Both the position numbers and the translations under genes were made by a program. A stretch of DNA of 64,000 nucleotides from Hippopus hippopus (taxonomy: Eukaryota > Mollusca > Bivalvia > Cardiida > Cardiidae), in NCBI GenBank assembly GCA_946811185.2, contig OX328099.1, forward strand, positions 37,993,299 to 38,057,298, read 5' to 3'. Below the pieces are notes generated by a model. The model did no database searches, was not told the DNA's origin, and saw only the letters and a list, made by a program, of their open reading frames with translations. Of the stretch, positions 27,701-42,700 are shown piece after piece (within the stretch, counting starts at the first letter, position 1; every line of letters starts with the position of its first letter).

Positions 27701-30700
27701 TGAACACCGTAGTTTATGGGGAGATTGTGACTGTGCAGATGTTTAAACGTGATGAAAAAAAAGTACTTGCCGAGAAAACAGAAGTAGTCAATGGTAAATA
27801 CCATTTTGTTTCTGAGCTTAAATACGAGGTATATAACCGGTACTTTGTCCTTTTTTCAGAAGTGAATTCTTTCACCTGTTACCAACCAATCCTGTGTTTT
27901 AAAGACCCCTAGGAATAAGCTTTTTAGGAATAAATCATTGCAGAAAAGGGAGAAAGGGAGAAAAAGCTGGTAACCAGCATTTTCTCCTTTTTTCCACAGT
28001 GTTTTCTACTCTGTCAGAGTCACATTTCATCATTTGAGTCACAATTGATTTGTTGTCCACAAAAGCTTTGAATAAGGAGGAGTCTAGAATTTGGTTTTAT
28101 GGTAAAGAGTTTAACCTTATTTTTAGCTTGGCTGTTTTTGAAGAAAATGATTCGTTATTGTCGTAGCCCTGGCGTCATTGTCGCCGTCATCTGTGTCACT
28201 GTCGTGCAAAAACTTTGACATTTTATAATAACTATAATAACTCTGTAATCACTGAACATATTTACTTCAAACTTGGTCACATTGTTAACTATCAAAAGGG
28301 GAGCTCATACAACAGGTAGGTTACCATCTAAGCTTTTTTTACACAGTTATGCCCCTTTTTCGACTTGGAATTTTCACTGAAAATCAAACACTAGTTTGCA
28401 GCCAAGCGTTGACACCCGCATGTTGTGCTCTTGTTTTAACTTGGATGTTTTCAAAATGTCAAGGTATTATCATAGACCTATTGTCACTGTCATTAATCAA
28501 AATATTTACTTTAACTCTTTACCAGACAACAAAATTTTGGACCGGACCAAATTGGGAGCATTTGCTGCTTAACACTTTACCAAACGACAAAATTTTGGAC
28601 TAGTCCAAATTGAAAGATTTTGCAGACGACAAAATAAATGTGAATCAAAAATTGAAAATCAATTTGGGAAGGGTAGAAAACACTGTGGAAAAAGGAGAAA
28701 ATGCTGGTAACCAGCATTTTCTCCTTTTCCCATAATGTTTTCAAAAGCTTTCTTTCTAAGGGTCGTTGAAAGTTGGGATTGTGTGGTAAAGAGTTAAATG
28801 ATGTTTTCTATCTTTGATAGAGCAGAAAACATTGTGGGAAAAGAAGAAAATGCTGGTTACCAGCATTTTCTTCTTTTCCCATAATTTTTTTCAAAAGCCT
28901 TCTCTTCTTAGGTCTTTAAAATTTTGGGATTGTGTGGTAAAGGGTTAAACTTGGGCTAGTAATTAAATATGAATACAGGAATTCATACCAGAAAGGCAGA
29001 GAGCCCTCAAAACATTTTCGACCTAGTTGTGTATTTGATCTTGAAGTGCTAATTTTTTGACTTGCGTCAAAAAAGAAGCTGCAGCAGAACATAGGCACTG
29101 CCATGAAGTGCTCAAAACTATTGATGTTTTTGTGCTCGCTGGAATAATTTTGGGGGAGCATGATGCACATATTGTTTGCATGTTCTGGTATAATAATTTT
29201 TTTCACAGTTATTTCCCTTTGAATTTTGAGCTCCTCCAATGTCATGTGGTATGATGATTTTTCGTTTCTTTGCGCAGTTATGGTCCTCTTAATTTTTAGT
29301 TCCTAGTTTTGTTTCTTCACTTTTTCCTAGCAATCAGGAATTCATTGAAACTTTATTGGAAGCTTCCCCAGTAGAAGGACATGCATATATTGTCAGCCTG
29401 TTTAGGTTAAATGACTTTTCTCACATTTACAACCCCTCGAAGTCCCCTCAATTTCCCTTTCTTGCCATTACTCGGCAGTCATTGGATGGAATTCAATGAA
29501 TCGTCATGGGAAGCATCCCCATAAGGATGACTTGCACATATTGTTAGCATGTTTTGGTTCAATGATTTACAGTTGTGTCAAAATATGAACGGTTAAGCAG
29601 TTACCCATGTGGAGAGAGTACATCCTACTCTGACAGCTTTCTCATTTAGGACAAGAACATATTTGAGGAGCATCCCTCATCTCTGACAGCTGTTGTGAAA
29701 ATTTGTATGGCTAAAGGCTGGAAACAAAACTTCAACCAATTGCTTGTTTTTCCTATTTTATTTTTAGATGATATTACATCTTTGTATTTCTAATGAAGGT
29801 CAGTTGGACGTGACAGTAAGTCTACAGGTACCATCGGACATTTCATGGGGAAGCTATCGTGTGAACATCACAGGAACTGGTCCTATACCATTCAAAAACT
29901 CAACACTGGTCTATGGAAGTGTAAAATCTGTCTCCCTATTTGTCCAGACTGATAAAGCTGTTTATAAACCAGGGGATACAGGTATATATTGATGTCATTT
30001 TCACTTGTTTTTTATTTCAAGAACTGTTATAATGCAAAAATGATAGACAACCAACAGCCAAATAAAAACTTTATCCAAGCCTTCAATCATTAATCACAAA
30101 GCCATCATTAATAAGTGACTGTTGATTAACTCTCTTCTACATGATTCTAAGTTTTAACGACCCTGAGAAAGGAAGCTTTTGAAAACACTGTTGGAAAAGA
30201 AGAAAATGCTCAAACCAGCATTTTCGCCTTTTCCCACATTTTTTTTGATGCTTTTGAATCAAATCCTATTGTTTGAGCTACATTTTATTTGCCATCTGCA
30301 AATGTTTTCAATTTGGACATGTTTAAAATCTTGTCACATGGTAGAGAGTTATGTCATTGCAAAAGACTACATTTCATACTTGTCAACCTTGAAAGTGTTT
30401 GCAGACAACAAATTGAACTTGACTAAAATTCTGAGATTTGTATTTGAAAGGATAGAAAATGCAACGAGAAGAAAGAAAATGCTGGTTACTACTATTTTCT
30501 GATTTTCACACAGTGTTTTCAAAAGCATTTGTTTCGGGAGGTAGTTACAACTTAGGATTATCTGCTATGTTTGGGATTAAGTCTCTACCAGTATAAAAGT
30601 TGTCGACTTACCAAATTCGAAGAGTTAATTTTGTGCAGATCACAAAAATGTGGCTCAAAAGGTGACATTTGTCTTTGAAAAAATAGAAAATATTGTGGGA

Positions 30701-33700
30701 AAAGGGAGAAAATGTTCCCAAGTCACTGGCTGCATTCTCATTGTTGAAACAATGATCAGCAGTGAGAGAGGAATGAATCCTGTTGCAATTATCAATCCTC
30801 AGAAAGAAATTGGCAGAGCTTGGGATGTCATGTGACCCTCTGGTCTTAAGTCCTATATGCTACCAATGGCACAACTTGGGCTTGGCATGAAAGGTATAAA
30901 GGATGGTTTCCTATGAAACATGAGATTTTTCAAATGAGACTCATTTTTAGAAGTTACATATCAACCACTGCATGAAAGCTTTGCGCTAATAATAAATTCA
31001 CATTGTCTACACAATATTGGATATCAGAAAAGTACAATGCTAACATTTTGGGTTAGGGCTGAATGACAAACTCTCTCATCTATGTCATTCACAAGTGAAA
31101 CCATTAACAGAGAAGCCAATAGTAAAACCACGATCGGATTTCACTTATGTGCAGGCTAATCTTGGTCTACAGACTGCAAAAGAAAATCCTCTACAGGATA
31201 AGGGTTAATCCTTAAATAGCCTTCATAACTAAAGCTGCCTTGCAGGCAGTATATGTCAAGATCAGACTGCATATAATGTGCAATCTGATCTTTGATGTTC
31301 ACTGTCCACTTTGCTTAACCCTTTCCGACAAGTTTATGACTCTTCTAAATAGAATGCATCTGCGAAAGGCAAATTTAAAACTGATACAAAGGAAAAGAAG
31401 TTTTCTGACTGGTTACCAACATTTTCTCCTTTCCCACAATTTTTTCAAAAACCTCTTTTCTCAGGGTAATTAAAACTCTGGATTGTGTGGTAAAGGGTTA
31501 GGTGGGACAAAGTGGGCCTTTCAGAAAATGTAAAAGATAGCTGCTGGTTTATGCTATAGTGGCTTGCCTTTTACCTGAATCATAATTTATAACTTCAGTA
31601 CACTACAGAGTTTTTGCTGTGAATGGATCCTTAAGCTCTGTCTCCACAAACCTGGACATTGAAATATTTGTAAGTAAAGTCTTTTAGTTGTTAAAAAATT
31701 GCCAAATGGTAATTTATCAGATAACTGCCCTTTTTCACCAGTTTAAGTGAGCCAAAACAAATTGTCTGTTATCACATAGCCTCCCTTTTTTCAGTGTTAT
31801 GAATTTTCTAATCCTGCACACATTTAAGAGCAAGAGAGAGAGAGAGAGAGACAGATAGACAGACAGAGGGAGAGAGAGTGAAAGACAGAAAGAGAGAGAG
31901 ACAGAGAGTGAGAAAGAGAGAGGCACCCAGGTAGGCAGGCAGGCTTATCCACTACCAAATAGCTGATGTAGACAGCACAAATTGTGCAGTCTGATCTTTG
32001 ATCTATATGATCTGCTACCTGAAACTATACTATGACAAAAAAACATCTTTAATTGCATTGCATTTCCACTTTTAGACTTGGTAAAAAATCCAAAGTTGTG
32101 GGAACTAGAAGTCAACAATGGCTCAATGGTGAAGGCTTAGATTCTAAATTACGTAACCCTAGTTTGATCTCAAGTGGTAGCCCTAATTATTTTGGAGTGT
32201 CCTTGGGCAAGGCATTCTAGAACCGAAGCCTGGTACGGATGAAACCAAAGATGGACATCAATGAGTGAATTCTTGCTATGAGATAACAGAAAGACTGTAT
32301 ATGGCAGGGTGAATCACCCTTTTTACTCTTTTTCCAGACGACAGCATTTTAGACTATGTCCAAACTTATAGCATTTGCAGACAAATTCAATGTGACTCAA
32401 ATGATGGGATTTACCATTGAACATGAAAGAAAACATTGTGGGAAAAGGAGAAAATGCTAGTTACCAGGAGATGACCTGACATTTTCTCTTTACATAAAGT
32501 ACCCCAAAAAATTAAATAGATGAAATAATTAATGTCAATGTAGCTGGTGACCTTAAATTTCTTTTAATGTAAAGGACCCAAAAGGAAATAAAAGTAGATA
32601 AAATGAATGCCAATCTAGGTCGTGATCGTACATTTTCTCTTTACACATAGGACCCCAAAGGAAACAAAATAGATGAACCGATGAATGTGAGTCCAGTCAA
32701 TGATCTTAATTTTTCTCTTTGCATCAAGGACCAAAAGGAAATAATATAGATGAAATGATAAATGTCAATCTAGGTGGTGACCTTACATTTTCTTTTTACA
32801 CATAGGACCCCAAAGGAAACAAAATAGATGAAATGATGAATGTCCATCCAGGTCCTGACCTCAGTGTGAGTGGAGATCTCTCACTCTCTAATGATCCCCC
32901 CATTGGCTTCTGGAGAATAGATGTGAAAGCACCAGTAAGTGATACAAAATAATTTTTTTGTCAACAGTGATGTACAGATAAGTCACAAGTTTTTGATGTC
33001 TAGCTTCACACAGGAAGCAGTGGTGTAGTGCTAGAGCACCCACCTCTCACACCAAGGTGCTAGATTCAGATCCCTTGAGAAACATGGTCAACATTTGGAA
33101 CTACCCACATCGCGGTGCGAAGATTTCCAAGAAACAATCATGAAGAGTGATTAATTTAAGTTGTAAATACTTGTTTCACAATTGATGTAAAATAAAAAGG
33201 TTTGAACCAAGATTTACATGTTGAAGAATCATCTTTGAAGGCACTTTGCCAGGGTATTAGCCCTTTGCAAACCTGTGTTTTCACAGAGAGGAAGGTTGTG
33301 AAAAACATTGTGAGAAAAGGAAAAAGTGCTAGTGATAGCATTGTCTCCATTTCCAACAATGTATTGTATTGTCCAACTCTTTGAGAAAATCCAATCTATT
33401 GTTTTTAAATACTTTTGTATGGTGTCTGTGGTTGTGAGGTAGAGCATCAGCCTTGTAAGGATAATGTCCTGAGTTCAATTTTCAGAAACAGGTGTCTGAA
33501 AATCTGAAAATCTGAAAAAAAATCTGTCAACTTTGGTGTCAACTTTGGGACTTTTCATTGGCCCACACACTTGGCATGAGCACTGGTGTTGTTTCCAGGA
33601 AGAAGAATCGAGAGAGACTAGTATAAGTTGGCAGAACTTGTTTCTGAATGGATGTAAAATAAATATGTTTAAACTAAATGCCTTCAGTATGGACAAATCT

Positions 33701-36700
33701 AAAATGTTTTTGTTTTGTAAAGAGTTAGACCCTATTTTTGTGACAGATCTAGTGTCCACTATTTCAGGAACTGGGAGAAAATGCCAAACAGACATACAGA
33801 TTTGAAGTCAAAGAATATGGTTTGTATATCACAACAGTTTGTTCCTAATCCCTGTCTAAGCAAATTGTACCTCTCAAGCACTTTAACCAACCCCAAATTT
33901 AAAAGACCTTCACTGCGGAAGGCTTTTTAAAACACTGTGGGAAAAGGAGATGCTGATAAGCAGCATTTTCTTCTTTTTCCCCAACTTTTTCTTCCATTTT
34001 ACAGACAGATATCATTGTTTGAGCTACACTAGATTTGCTGTCTGCAAAGGCTTTCTATTTGGATGAGTCTAAAATTTTGTTGTGTGGGAAAGAGTTAGGA
34101 GAATAGCTTTTCAAACCATTATGGAAAACAGAAATGTGCTGAAAATGGGCAACAAGACAAGAAAAATTACTGAATAAATACTTCGTGAAGTATTTCGTTA
34201 TATATCCAGAACCATCTCAAGAATTCATTAACTCTTTTCTAAATGACAAAATTTTAGACTTGTCTAAATTGAAAGCATTTGCAGACGACAAATTAAAATC
34301 TGGCTCAAATCATGAAATTGTCTTTGAAAGGGTAGAAAACATTGTGGGAAAAGGAGAAAATGCTGGTTACCAGCTGGTCTCCTATTCCCTAAAGGCTTTT
34401 TTCTCAGGATCGTTAAAACTCTGGATTGTGTGGTGAAGGGTTAAACTGTTTTAACTCATTACCAAACAATCCATGTTGTAACAACTCTGTTGAGAAAGGC
34501 ACTGGAAAACATAGTGGGTAAAGGAGAAAATGTGGGTAAACAACATTATCTCCTCTTTTTATAATGTTGTCTAACCTTTCCAATACAAATACTATCATTT
34601 GGGCCACACTTAATTTGTCGTCTACAAGCACTTTCAATTTCGATAAGTATTAAAGTTTGTTGTTTGGTAAATAGTTAATTAGGATCCACACAATTCATGA
34701 ACATTATATCAAATTTAACAGTTGGCTGCAAAGCTATCAATCACAACTTCTTTTTTTTTTTGGCAGAGATTAAGATCAGACTATACTTAACATACAAGTT
34801 TAATAATGGATTTAGCCTTATACATAGTTTGTGAGACTCTGACAAAAAACAAAAAGATTTAAATTTTCAAGGATAATTGAAAATGCCCATTTTATTTGAT
34901 TTACATTGTACATGTAGCATTTTGATCCATTACCACACAATTCAGCATTTTAGCAATCATAACGAAGAAGGAGTTTTAAAACATTGTTGGAAAAGGAGAT
35001 AATCTTGGTAACCAGTAGTTCTCCTTTTCCTGTGATGTTTCTTACCCTTTAAAAACAAGAAACTTTATGTATATCCCTATATCCCTCGTGTATTCAGTAT
35101 CATGCATGGTTAATTAATTATTTATTGTTAAACAATGATTTTATAGTGGCAGAAGCAAAGTCTGTAAATTAATATTTCAGTTTTGAACAGAAATATGATA
35201 CATGTGACTGTCTCTCAAACAGGACACAAGTTTGTAAATTTGGGTCCATCGGCCATAATTACAAAGAAAACTTAAAGATCTTCTAACTTCTAAATATTAA
35301 GCATAGGACTACCAAATTTGGCATGAAGCTTTATCTAGTGGACCCCTACTAAGATAATTCAAATTATAGCCTTGGCCCCACTCCAGGGATCACAAGTTAT
35401 ACATTGGTTTATTATGTGAAAAGTTGAAAAATCCTCTTTTTTCTAACTGCACGACCTAGGGCTACCAAATCTGGTATGCAGCTTCATCTAGTAGATCTCT
35501 ATTAATGTCCCAGGTATAGCCATGGAGTCAAAATTGGTCCAACCCTGGGGGTCATAAGGTTTACACAGTAGTACATGAAGTCAATATGACCTAAGCTTAT
35601 TGTACTAATCAAGGGAAATAACACATGTTCATTCATAAGAGATATATCTTAGTTTGTTACCATTTACCTTCCTTGATAAGCAAACTGCATTATTACATGA
35701 TTGGTGTTGGGTATTCAATTTTTTTTTAATCAGAATTTCTTTAATTATCATGATATTATCTTCTATTTCAGTTTTACCAAAGTTTGAGGTCACAGTGACC
35801 CTCCCATCTTCCATCTTGCTAGACTCTCCATCTGTTGAAGGAAAAGTCAAAGCCACGTAAGTCTTAACCCACAGACAGCCAATAAGAATTATCACATTTT
35901 AACATGGCAAAAGTTTTGGCATGTCTAAAAATTTGCAGATGAAATTTTAAATGAGGTTCAAATTATAAAGACTATCTTTCAAAGGATGGAAAATATTACC
36001 AAGTTTTTCTCTTTTCTTCACAATTGTTTCACAAGCTTTTTTTCTCAGAGTAGATAAAACTTGTGGTTGGATGGTAAAGTCTTGACCGATAGACTAGAAA
36101 ATAATATTAACACGTTACCCCTTGCAAATGACTCTGTCTGTCTTGCAACAGACCACTTTCGAAATTTTATGATTAAAAGAGAGAATTTTTTTCTGCAACA
36201 GTGTTTTCACAATTATTTCACATGCATAAACCATGGTTGATTATGCTTATTTTACAAGGATGTTTCAGTGTTGTCTGCTGCAACTTTGATTCCAGGTTTC
36301 CAGAGGTTGTAAGTCAAGAAAATACTGTCAAATACTAACAGGGAGTTTCCTGGGGTTGTTTAACTCACTACCACTCGAAAAATTTTTAGACGGATCCTTA
36401 TTGGAAGCATTTCCAAACAGCATATTAAATGCGGCACAAGTAATGGGCTTTGTCTGTAAAAGAAAAAGAAAACATTGTGGGAAAAGAAGAAAATGCTGGT
36501 TACCAGCATTTCTCTTTTTCCCAGAATGTTTTCAAAATCTTTCTTTCTCAAGGTTGTTAAAACTTGGGATTGTGTAGTAAAGGGTTGATCAAAACTCAGG
36601 ACTTTCTGGTAAAAAGTTGACCATTGGTGTGCGTAATGATCCCTTCAGACATTTTAAGTCTAGAAAAAGGACTCCAATTATCTCAAGTTCAAGGTTGCTT

Positions 36701-39700
36701 TGTGTATAATTATTTAGCAAAGTGGACAGTGTAGATGAAGGATCAGACTGTTTTGTGCAGTCTGATCTTAATCTACACTGGCTCCAAATATCATTATTAT
36801 AGTGCAAATTAGCACCTCAATACCTTGTCTTCAGCATTTACTGTTCATGCTAGACGATTTTGGTACTCTTCGCAGGAAGGTATCTTGTCACAGCTAATGG
36901 TCATCAAAAGAGTAAAATGTTAATTTATATGAGTATGAATGTTTACAGGTATGTGTTTGGTAAACCTGTGCAGGGTACCATTTCATTGGATATCAAGAGA
37001 AAATACGGGTCTGGTTTCTTTGCCATAGCTTCAGCCAGAACAGAACTTTCAGTAAGTAACACAGATTGCATCATTTTGTAAATATATCACTTTAGAAGTA
37101 CAACTTTTGAGGTCCCTGTCACAGACTACATTTTGTAGACATGATGAAAAAAGCTGAAGTTGTAAAAAGCATTTGCTACTTTTCCAAACAAATTTTCTAC
37201 GCAGTTGAAAAAAATATATTTTCCTTGTCTCCAAATATATGCTCTTTGAGCTCAAGCGACTTTCAACAGTTATCAATGGGTCTAACTACATCACTAACAG
37301 ATAAGCCTATCATGTAGCATTAATCCCTAGGCTGCTAAGTGCGGCTCAAAAACCTTCTGCAGACAGTGTAGATCAAGATCAGACTGCACAGAATGTGCAG
37401 TCAGATCTTGGGTCTACACTGTCCGATAGGGATATATTTTTCCCCTGAAAGTAACTTTAAAATAGCAATATTTTGGTTTTTACTATCAACTTGAAAGTTT
37501 TATTTTAGTTATATAGCAGGTTAAGTGTTAAACTTTATCCAACAGTTACTTTTAGAAGGAGAAAATACCTGGCACAAACAAATTATTCACGAGTAAGTAA
37601 GATCAAAATTGTCTCATTTAAAAGTGACATCACATTTTGTACTACCCAGTTTTGTCAGGTTAACTCTTTACCAAATGACAAAATTTCAGACTAACCAAAT
37701 TCAAAGCATTTACAGACGACAAACTAAACATAACTCAAAAATTGAAATTTGTTTTGGTAAGGGTAGAAAACATTGTGGGTAAAAGGAGAAAATGCTGGTT
37801 ACCAGCATTTTCTCCAATTCCAACAATGTTTTCGAAAGCCTTCTCTTTTAGGGTCGTTAAAAGTCGGGATTCTGTGGTAAAGAGTTAATATGTTTTTCCT
37901 TGGTGTGCATCATGACTTTCAAAGTGTGTGTCTTGAATGCTAGTTTTTAAAAAAAAGAGTTATATAAAAAGAGTCTATAGAAAAACGAAAACATTGCAAG
38001 ATAAACAAACTGTGTTCATATCCAAGATATCCATGTTATACAGCACTACCAACCTTGTCATGATAACTCTTTACCAACCACGAAGTTTAGACTTGCTGAA
38101 ATCAAATGCATAGATCTGCAGACGACAAATAAAAAGTTACTCAGATGATAGGATCATCTTGGAAAAGGTAGAAAACATCATTGGACAAGGAGAAAATACT
38201 GTTTATGAGCGAAAGCCTTATTCTTGAAGGTGGTTAAAACATGCAATGGTTTGGTTAATGGTTAAATTCTCTCAACCTTGTTAGATTACCTGATATCTTA
38301 GTCTGCTGAAAGCAAATAAAGTTTTGAATGTCACACAAGCAAATATGATTTCTTTTTTTTTTTTCAACAGATTGATGGAGTGGCATCTTTCAGCATTCCA
38401 AAAGAAATATTTGAACGTCTGTCACAAAACTTGGAATATGAAACTTTTGTTGTGTCAGCCAACGTTACAGAAGGTATCACAGGGATAACGCTTCTAGGAA
38501 TTGGTGAACTACGGTTCCAACAGCAGACGTATCAACTTGAATTCTTTCCTAATATGGCTGACAACTACAAGCCTGGCTTCAATTCTTATCATGTTTGGGT
38601 AATTCTGTACATTTGAAGCATCATATATTTTTTGTTATATACCTATAAATTATCTGACTCAAATTCACACATGGCAAGCTGATAAAATTTGACACAATGG
38701 GGAAAAACCTGTGTAGAGGAAATATGGTTCAAAATATGTTAAGATGACATAACCCATAAGAGAACTACTTTCTGCTCTGTCTCTAATTTGATTGGTACAA
38801 ATAATATGTTAAAATATTCATCCAACATTCATAGAAAAAAAAAGGTAATTATCCTCTGTACTCCTTACCAGATGACAAAATTTTAGGCTTGTCCAACTTG
38901 AAAGCATTTGCAGACAAAATGTTCTCATGCAGTTCAAAACAAATACAAGCTCCAAGAAAGCTACTATATATGGAATCATACAGAATATTATGTTATTGTA
39001 AATTTTCTGGCCTTTGTATTTTATTGGACCATGAGGACATTTGATATCGTGCAATACCAAAGGTCTTGCTCCATTTCATAATTTATTTAAGCAGCAAGAA
39101 GTAAGTACATGCACCAGGAAAGTTACTACAACAAAATATTCCTTTTATTATATACCTTCAGCTTTCAACGACAATAATTTGCAATTATGGACATTTTATT
39201 AAAAAACAGTTTACAAAAGAAACGAGTAATGGTGTAATTGCCAGTAACTTTGTTTTTATGAATAACAGATGAATATTATATCATAAAATTGCAAATCAAT
39301 ACATACATATTCTACGCATAAGTTACATCATCATACCATATTTGGAACCGTATTTCACACTGTGTAGATATGGATATTTTTTCTGTCATGTTTAGTACTT
39401 TATCCGAGGTGCACGTATATATTTGAGCCGGAAAATTTTCAGGTACATTATGATATATACTATTGCATATACCTGTTATTTATTTTGACAGGAATAGCAC
39501 TCAACATATGACAGGAGGACCCATAGAATTACAGTAAAACCTGTATAAGAGAGACAGTTTACCAAACTGTGTTTCACTTCCCTAAGGAAGAAGGCTTTTG
39601 AAACCATTTCGGGAAAAGGAGAAAATGTTGATAACCAGCTTTTTTCCTCTTCCAATAATGTTTTCTAGCCTTTGAGCCACATTTAATTCATCTGCAAATG

Positions 39701-42700
39701 CTGTCAATTTGGAAAGTCAAACATTTTGCATATGGTGAAGAGTAAAGGGACTCCTAGAGTGTCTCTCTGACTCAGGCAACAGTCTTATCCTGGGTTCAGG
39801 CAAAAGTATCCTCTGCCCTTACCCCCATAGTGTAGATGTAGTTTAGTCTGATTGAACTTAAAAGGAGAGATAAATTTTATACGAAGATCCTGATTAATGA
39901 AGTAACATGAATTTGCTCTATTTTAACTTATGTATAAAGTGCTGAACAATATGCAATAAAAACAACAGGACATTTCTTCAACAGCAAGTAACAGATTTTT
40001 GGGTATGGATCTCGTAACCCTTTACCACACAATGATGACTTTTAACGACCCTGAGGAAGAAGCCTTTTGAAAACATTGTGGGAAAAGTAGAAAATGCTGG
40101 TAACCAGCATTTTCTCCTTTCCCCACAAAGTTTTGTACCCTATCAAAGAAAAATTCTGTTGTTTGAGCCACTGTGAAATTGTCGTCTGCAAATGCTTTCA
40201 ATTCGGATAGGTCTAAAATTTTGCAGTGTGGTAAAGGGTTAATCCTTTACGCATATTCCTCAGTTTTACGCACCCTTACAAAAAGCTTTTGAAAGCATCA
40301 TGGAAAAGGAGAAAATACTGATGCTGGTAAGCAACATTTTTCCTTTTTCTACAATGTTTTTTATTCTTAAATGGCAATTCTATCATGTAAGGTACATTTA
40401 CATTGCCATCCACAAACTCTTTCAGCATAGACAAGTTTAGAATTTTTTTGTCTAGTAGAGTTTACAAGTTTAGTATAAAATGTTTTGCGATGAGGATGCT
40501 AGCTAAGCTGTCTGAATGTCTGAGATGATGCGAGACTAGCCACTGAATGGCTGAGATGATGCCAGTACAGCTGTCTGAATGGCTGAGATGATGCAAAGCT
40601 AGCCATTAGATTTGCATAGATAATGCCAGTGCAACTGTCTGAATGGCACAGATGATGCCAGTACAGCTGTCTCAATTGCTGAGTTGATGCCAGACTAACT
40701 CTGAAAGGTTGAGATGATGCCAGGCTATGTCTGAATGGATAAGATGATGCTAGGCTAGCTGTCTGAATGGCTTAGATGATGCCAGGCTGGCTGTCTGAAT
40801 GGCTGAGTTGATGCTAGGCTATCTGTCTGAATGACTGAGATGATGCCAGGCTAGCTGTATGAATGGTTGAGATGATGTAAGGCTATCTGTCTGAATGGTT
40901 GTGATGATGCTAACATTTTACAGTTAACAAAGAAGTGAGTCTCTATTTTTTGCAGGTAAAGGTCACAGACAAAGATGGTAACCCACCAGTAGGGGTCACA
41001 GAAAAAGTAAAGTTTGATATAACATACTTTTTTGACCAGAAAGTGAACCAGATAATTCCTAACAACCTCACTTTTACTGACTTTGAAATGCTGTCACCTT
41101 TTGTTCCTGGGGAAACTGTACTGCTTAAAACAAAACAGAAAGCTCTTGACAATGATGGATCAGTCAAGTTTAACTTGGATATACCTGATGGAACAGCCAC
41201 ACTATCCATAAAGGTAGGCATGAGTTAACATATGACCTTCAGTGAACCAATTTTTGCAACTTACTGCAATCCTATTTTGATAGAATCACAGTTACAGGAG
41301 AATATCTCATAAAAATGTTTCAATTCATACTTACTTACATGTATAAACCCTTTCCCAAGCGACAGAGACCCCTATAATTCAAACATCTAAAGACTACCAA
41401 TTTGAAATTGGTACTTGTATAAGTTTCTCTGATAGGGTACAATACATTATGGGAAAAGAAGAAAGTGCTAGTTACCAGTATTTTCTCCTTTTTCCAAAAA
41501 TGCTGTCAATAGCTTTCAGCCTCAGGATCATTTTTAGAACTCAGGATTATTTGGTAATGGCTTATCTTTTAGAGCACTGGAAAAAAAGAAAACAGTGAAC
41601 ATTTTATTCATGGAATAAAAGACTGTTGAATATCAGTTGCAAGGCTATTTTGAATTATTTATCTAAATATAGGAGAACAGTGTCGATCCATGATCAGGAT
41701 ACAAGTTCTGTGTAGCCTGATCTTTATCTACTGCGGACAAAAAATCAAGTATAGTACAGTCTTTGTGGCAATATGTCTAAACTTTCTAACCAGATGACAA
41801 AGTTTTAGGCTCATGTATCTAGAAAACATTTTCAGACAAGAAATTGAAAGTCACTCAAAATGATGAATCTTACCATTGAAAGAATATAAAAACAGCATCT
41901 TCCTCTAGTTGCCCTGATGTTTTCAAGAGCATTCTTTCTAACAGTAGTAAAAACACTAGATTTTCTAGCAAATGCTTAACTCTTTACCAGATGATGAAAT
42001 TTTTAACTTGTCCAAACTAAAAGTTTTTGCAAATGACAGAGTTTGTCTAAGAAAGAGTAGAAAACATAGTGGGAAAAGCAGAAAATGCTTGTAGCGATTT
42101 TCTCTTCCCCCACAATGTTTTCAAAAGCAATATTCTTCAGTGTCATCAAAACACAGGATTGTCTGTCAAATGCTTAATGAGTATGTTGATCTAGCATTTA
42201 ACCTCAATTGTGCCAAACATGGTAGTTCTGACGGTATCATAAAGAGCTTGAAACCAGAGCCTGCCTGGTTCTATACTCTAGCACATCCAATTTCTGTCTG
42301 AAGACTGATGATAGTTATTAGGACATCATTTTTTTTCGATGATGGTTATATGGGAAAGCAGCCAGTGGCTTGGGAAAAATATTGTGCAAAGGAAACTCAA
42401 GAAAAGCATGGATATGTATGATGCACAATGCGATATAGCTGAAATAATGTTGAAAACCACATTAACCCCTTACCGCACATTGCCGGCTTTTAACGACCCT
42501 GAGGTAGAAGCCTTTTGAAAACATTGTGAAAAAAGAGAAAATGCTGGTAAGCAGCATTTTCTCCTTTTCCCACAATGTTTTCTACCATTAAAAAAAAAAT
42601 GCATCATATGGCCCACATTGAAATTGTCGTCTGCAATTGCTTTGAATTTGGTTGAGTTTAAAATTTTGTCGTGTGGTAAAGGGTGAAACACCATACAAGT

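Noticed and set aside
29768..29798. ATG at 29768 as the start of exon 3 or of the gene
   Set aside because: The frame with exon 2 would hit a stop from that acceptor, while the acceptor at 29798 gives a consistent junction and continuous family similarity.
31735..31926. Ser/Leu-rich minus-strand ORF
   Set aside because: Translated GA microsatellite.
32651..32728. Alternative exon 5 using the third array copy
   Set aside because: A TAG follows in frame before the real exon, so it cannot extend the protein; kept only as a possible splicing decoy.
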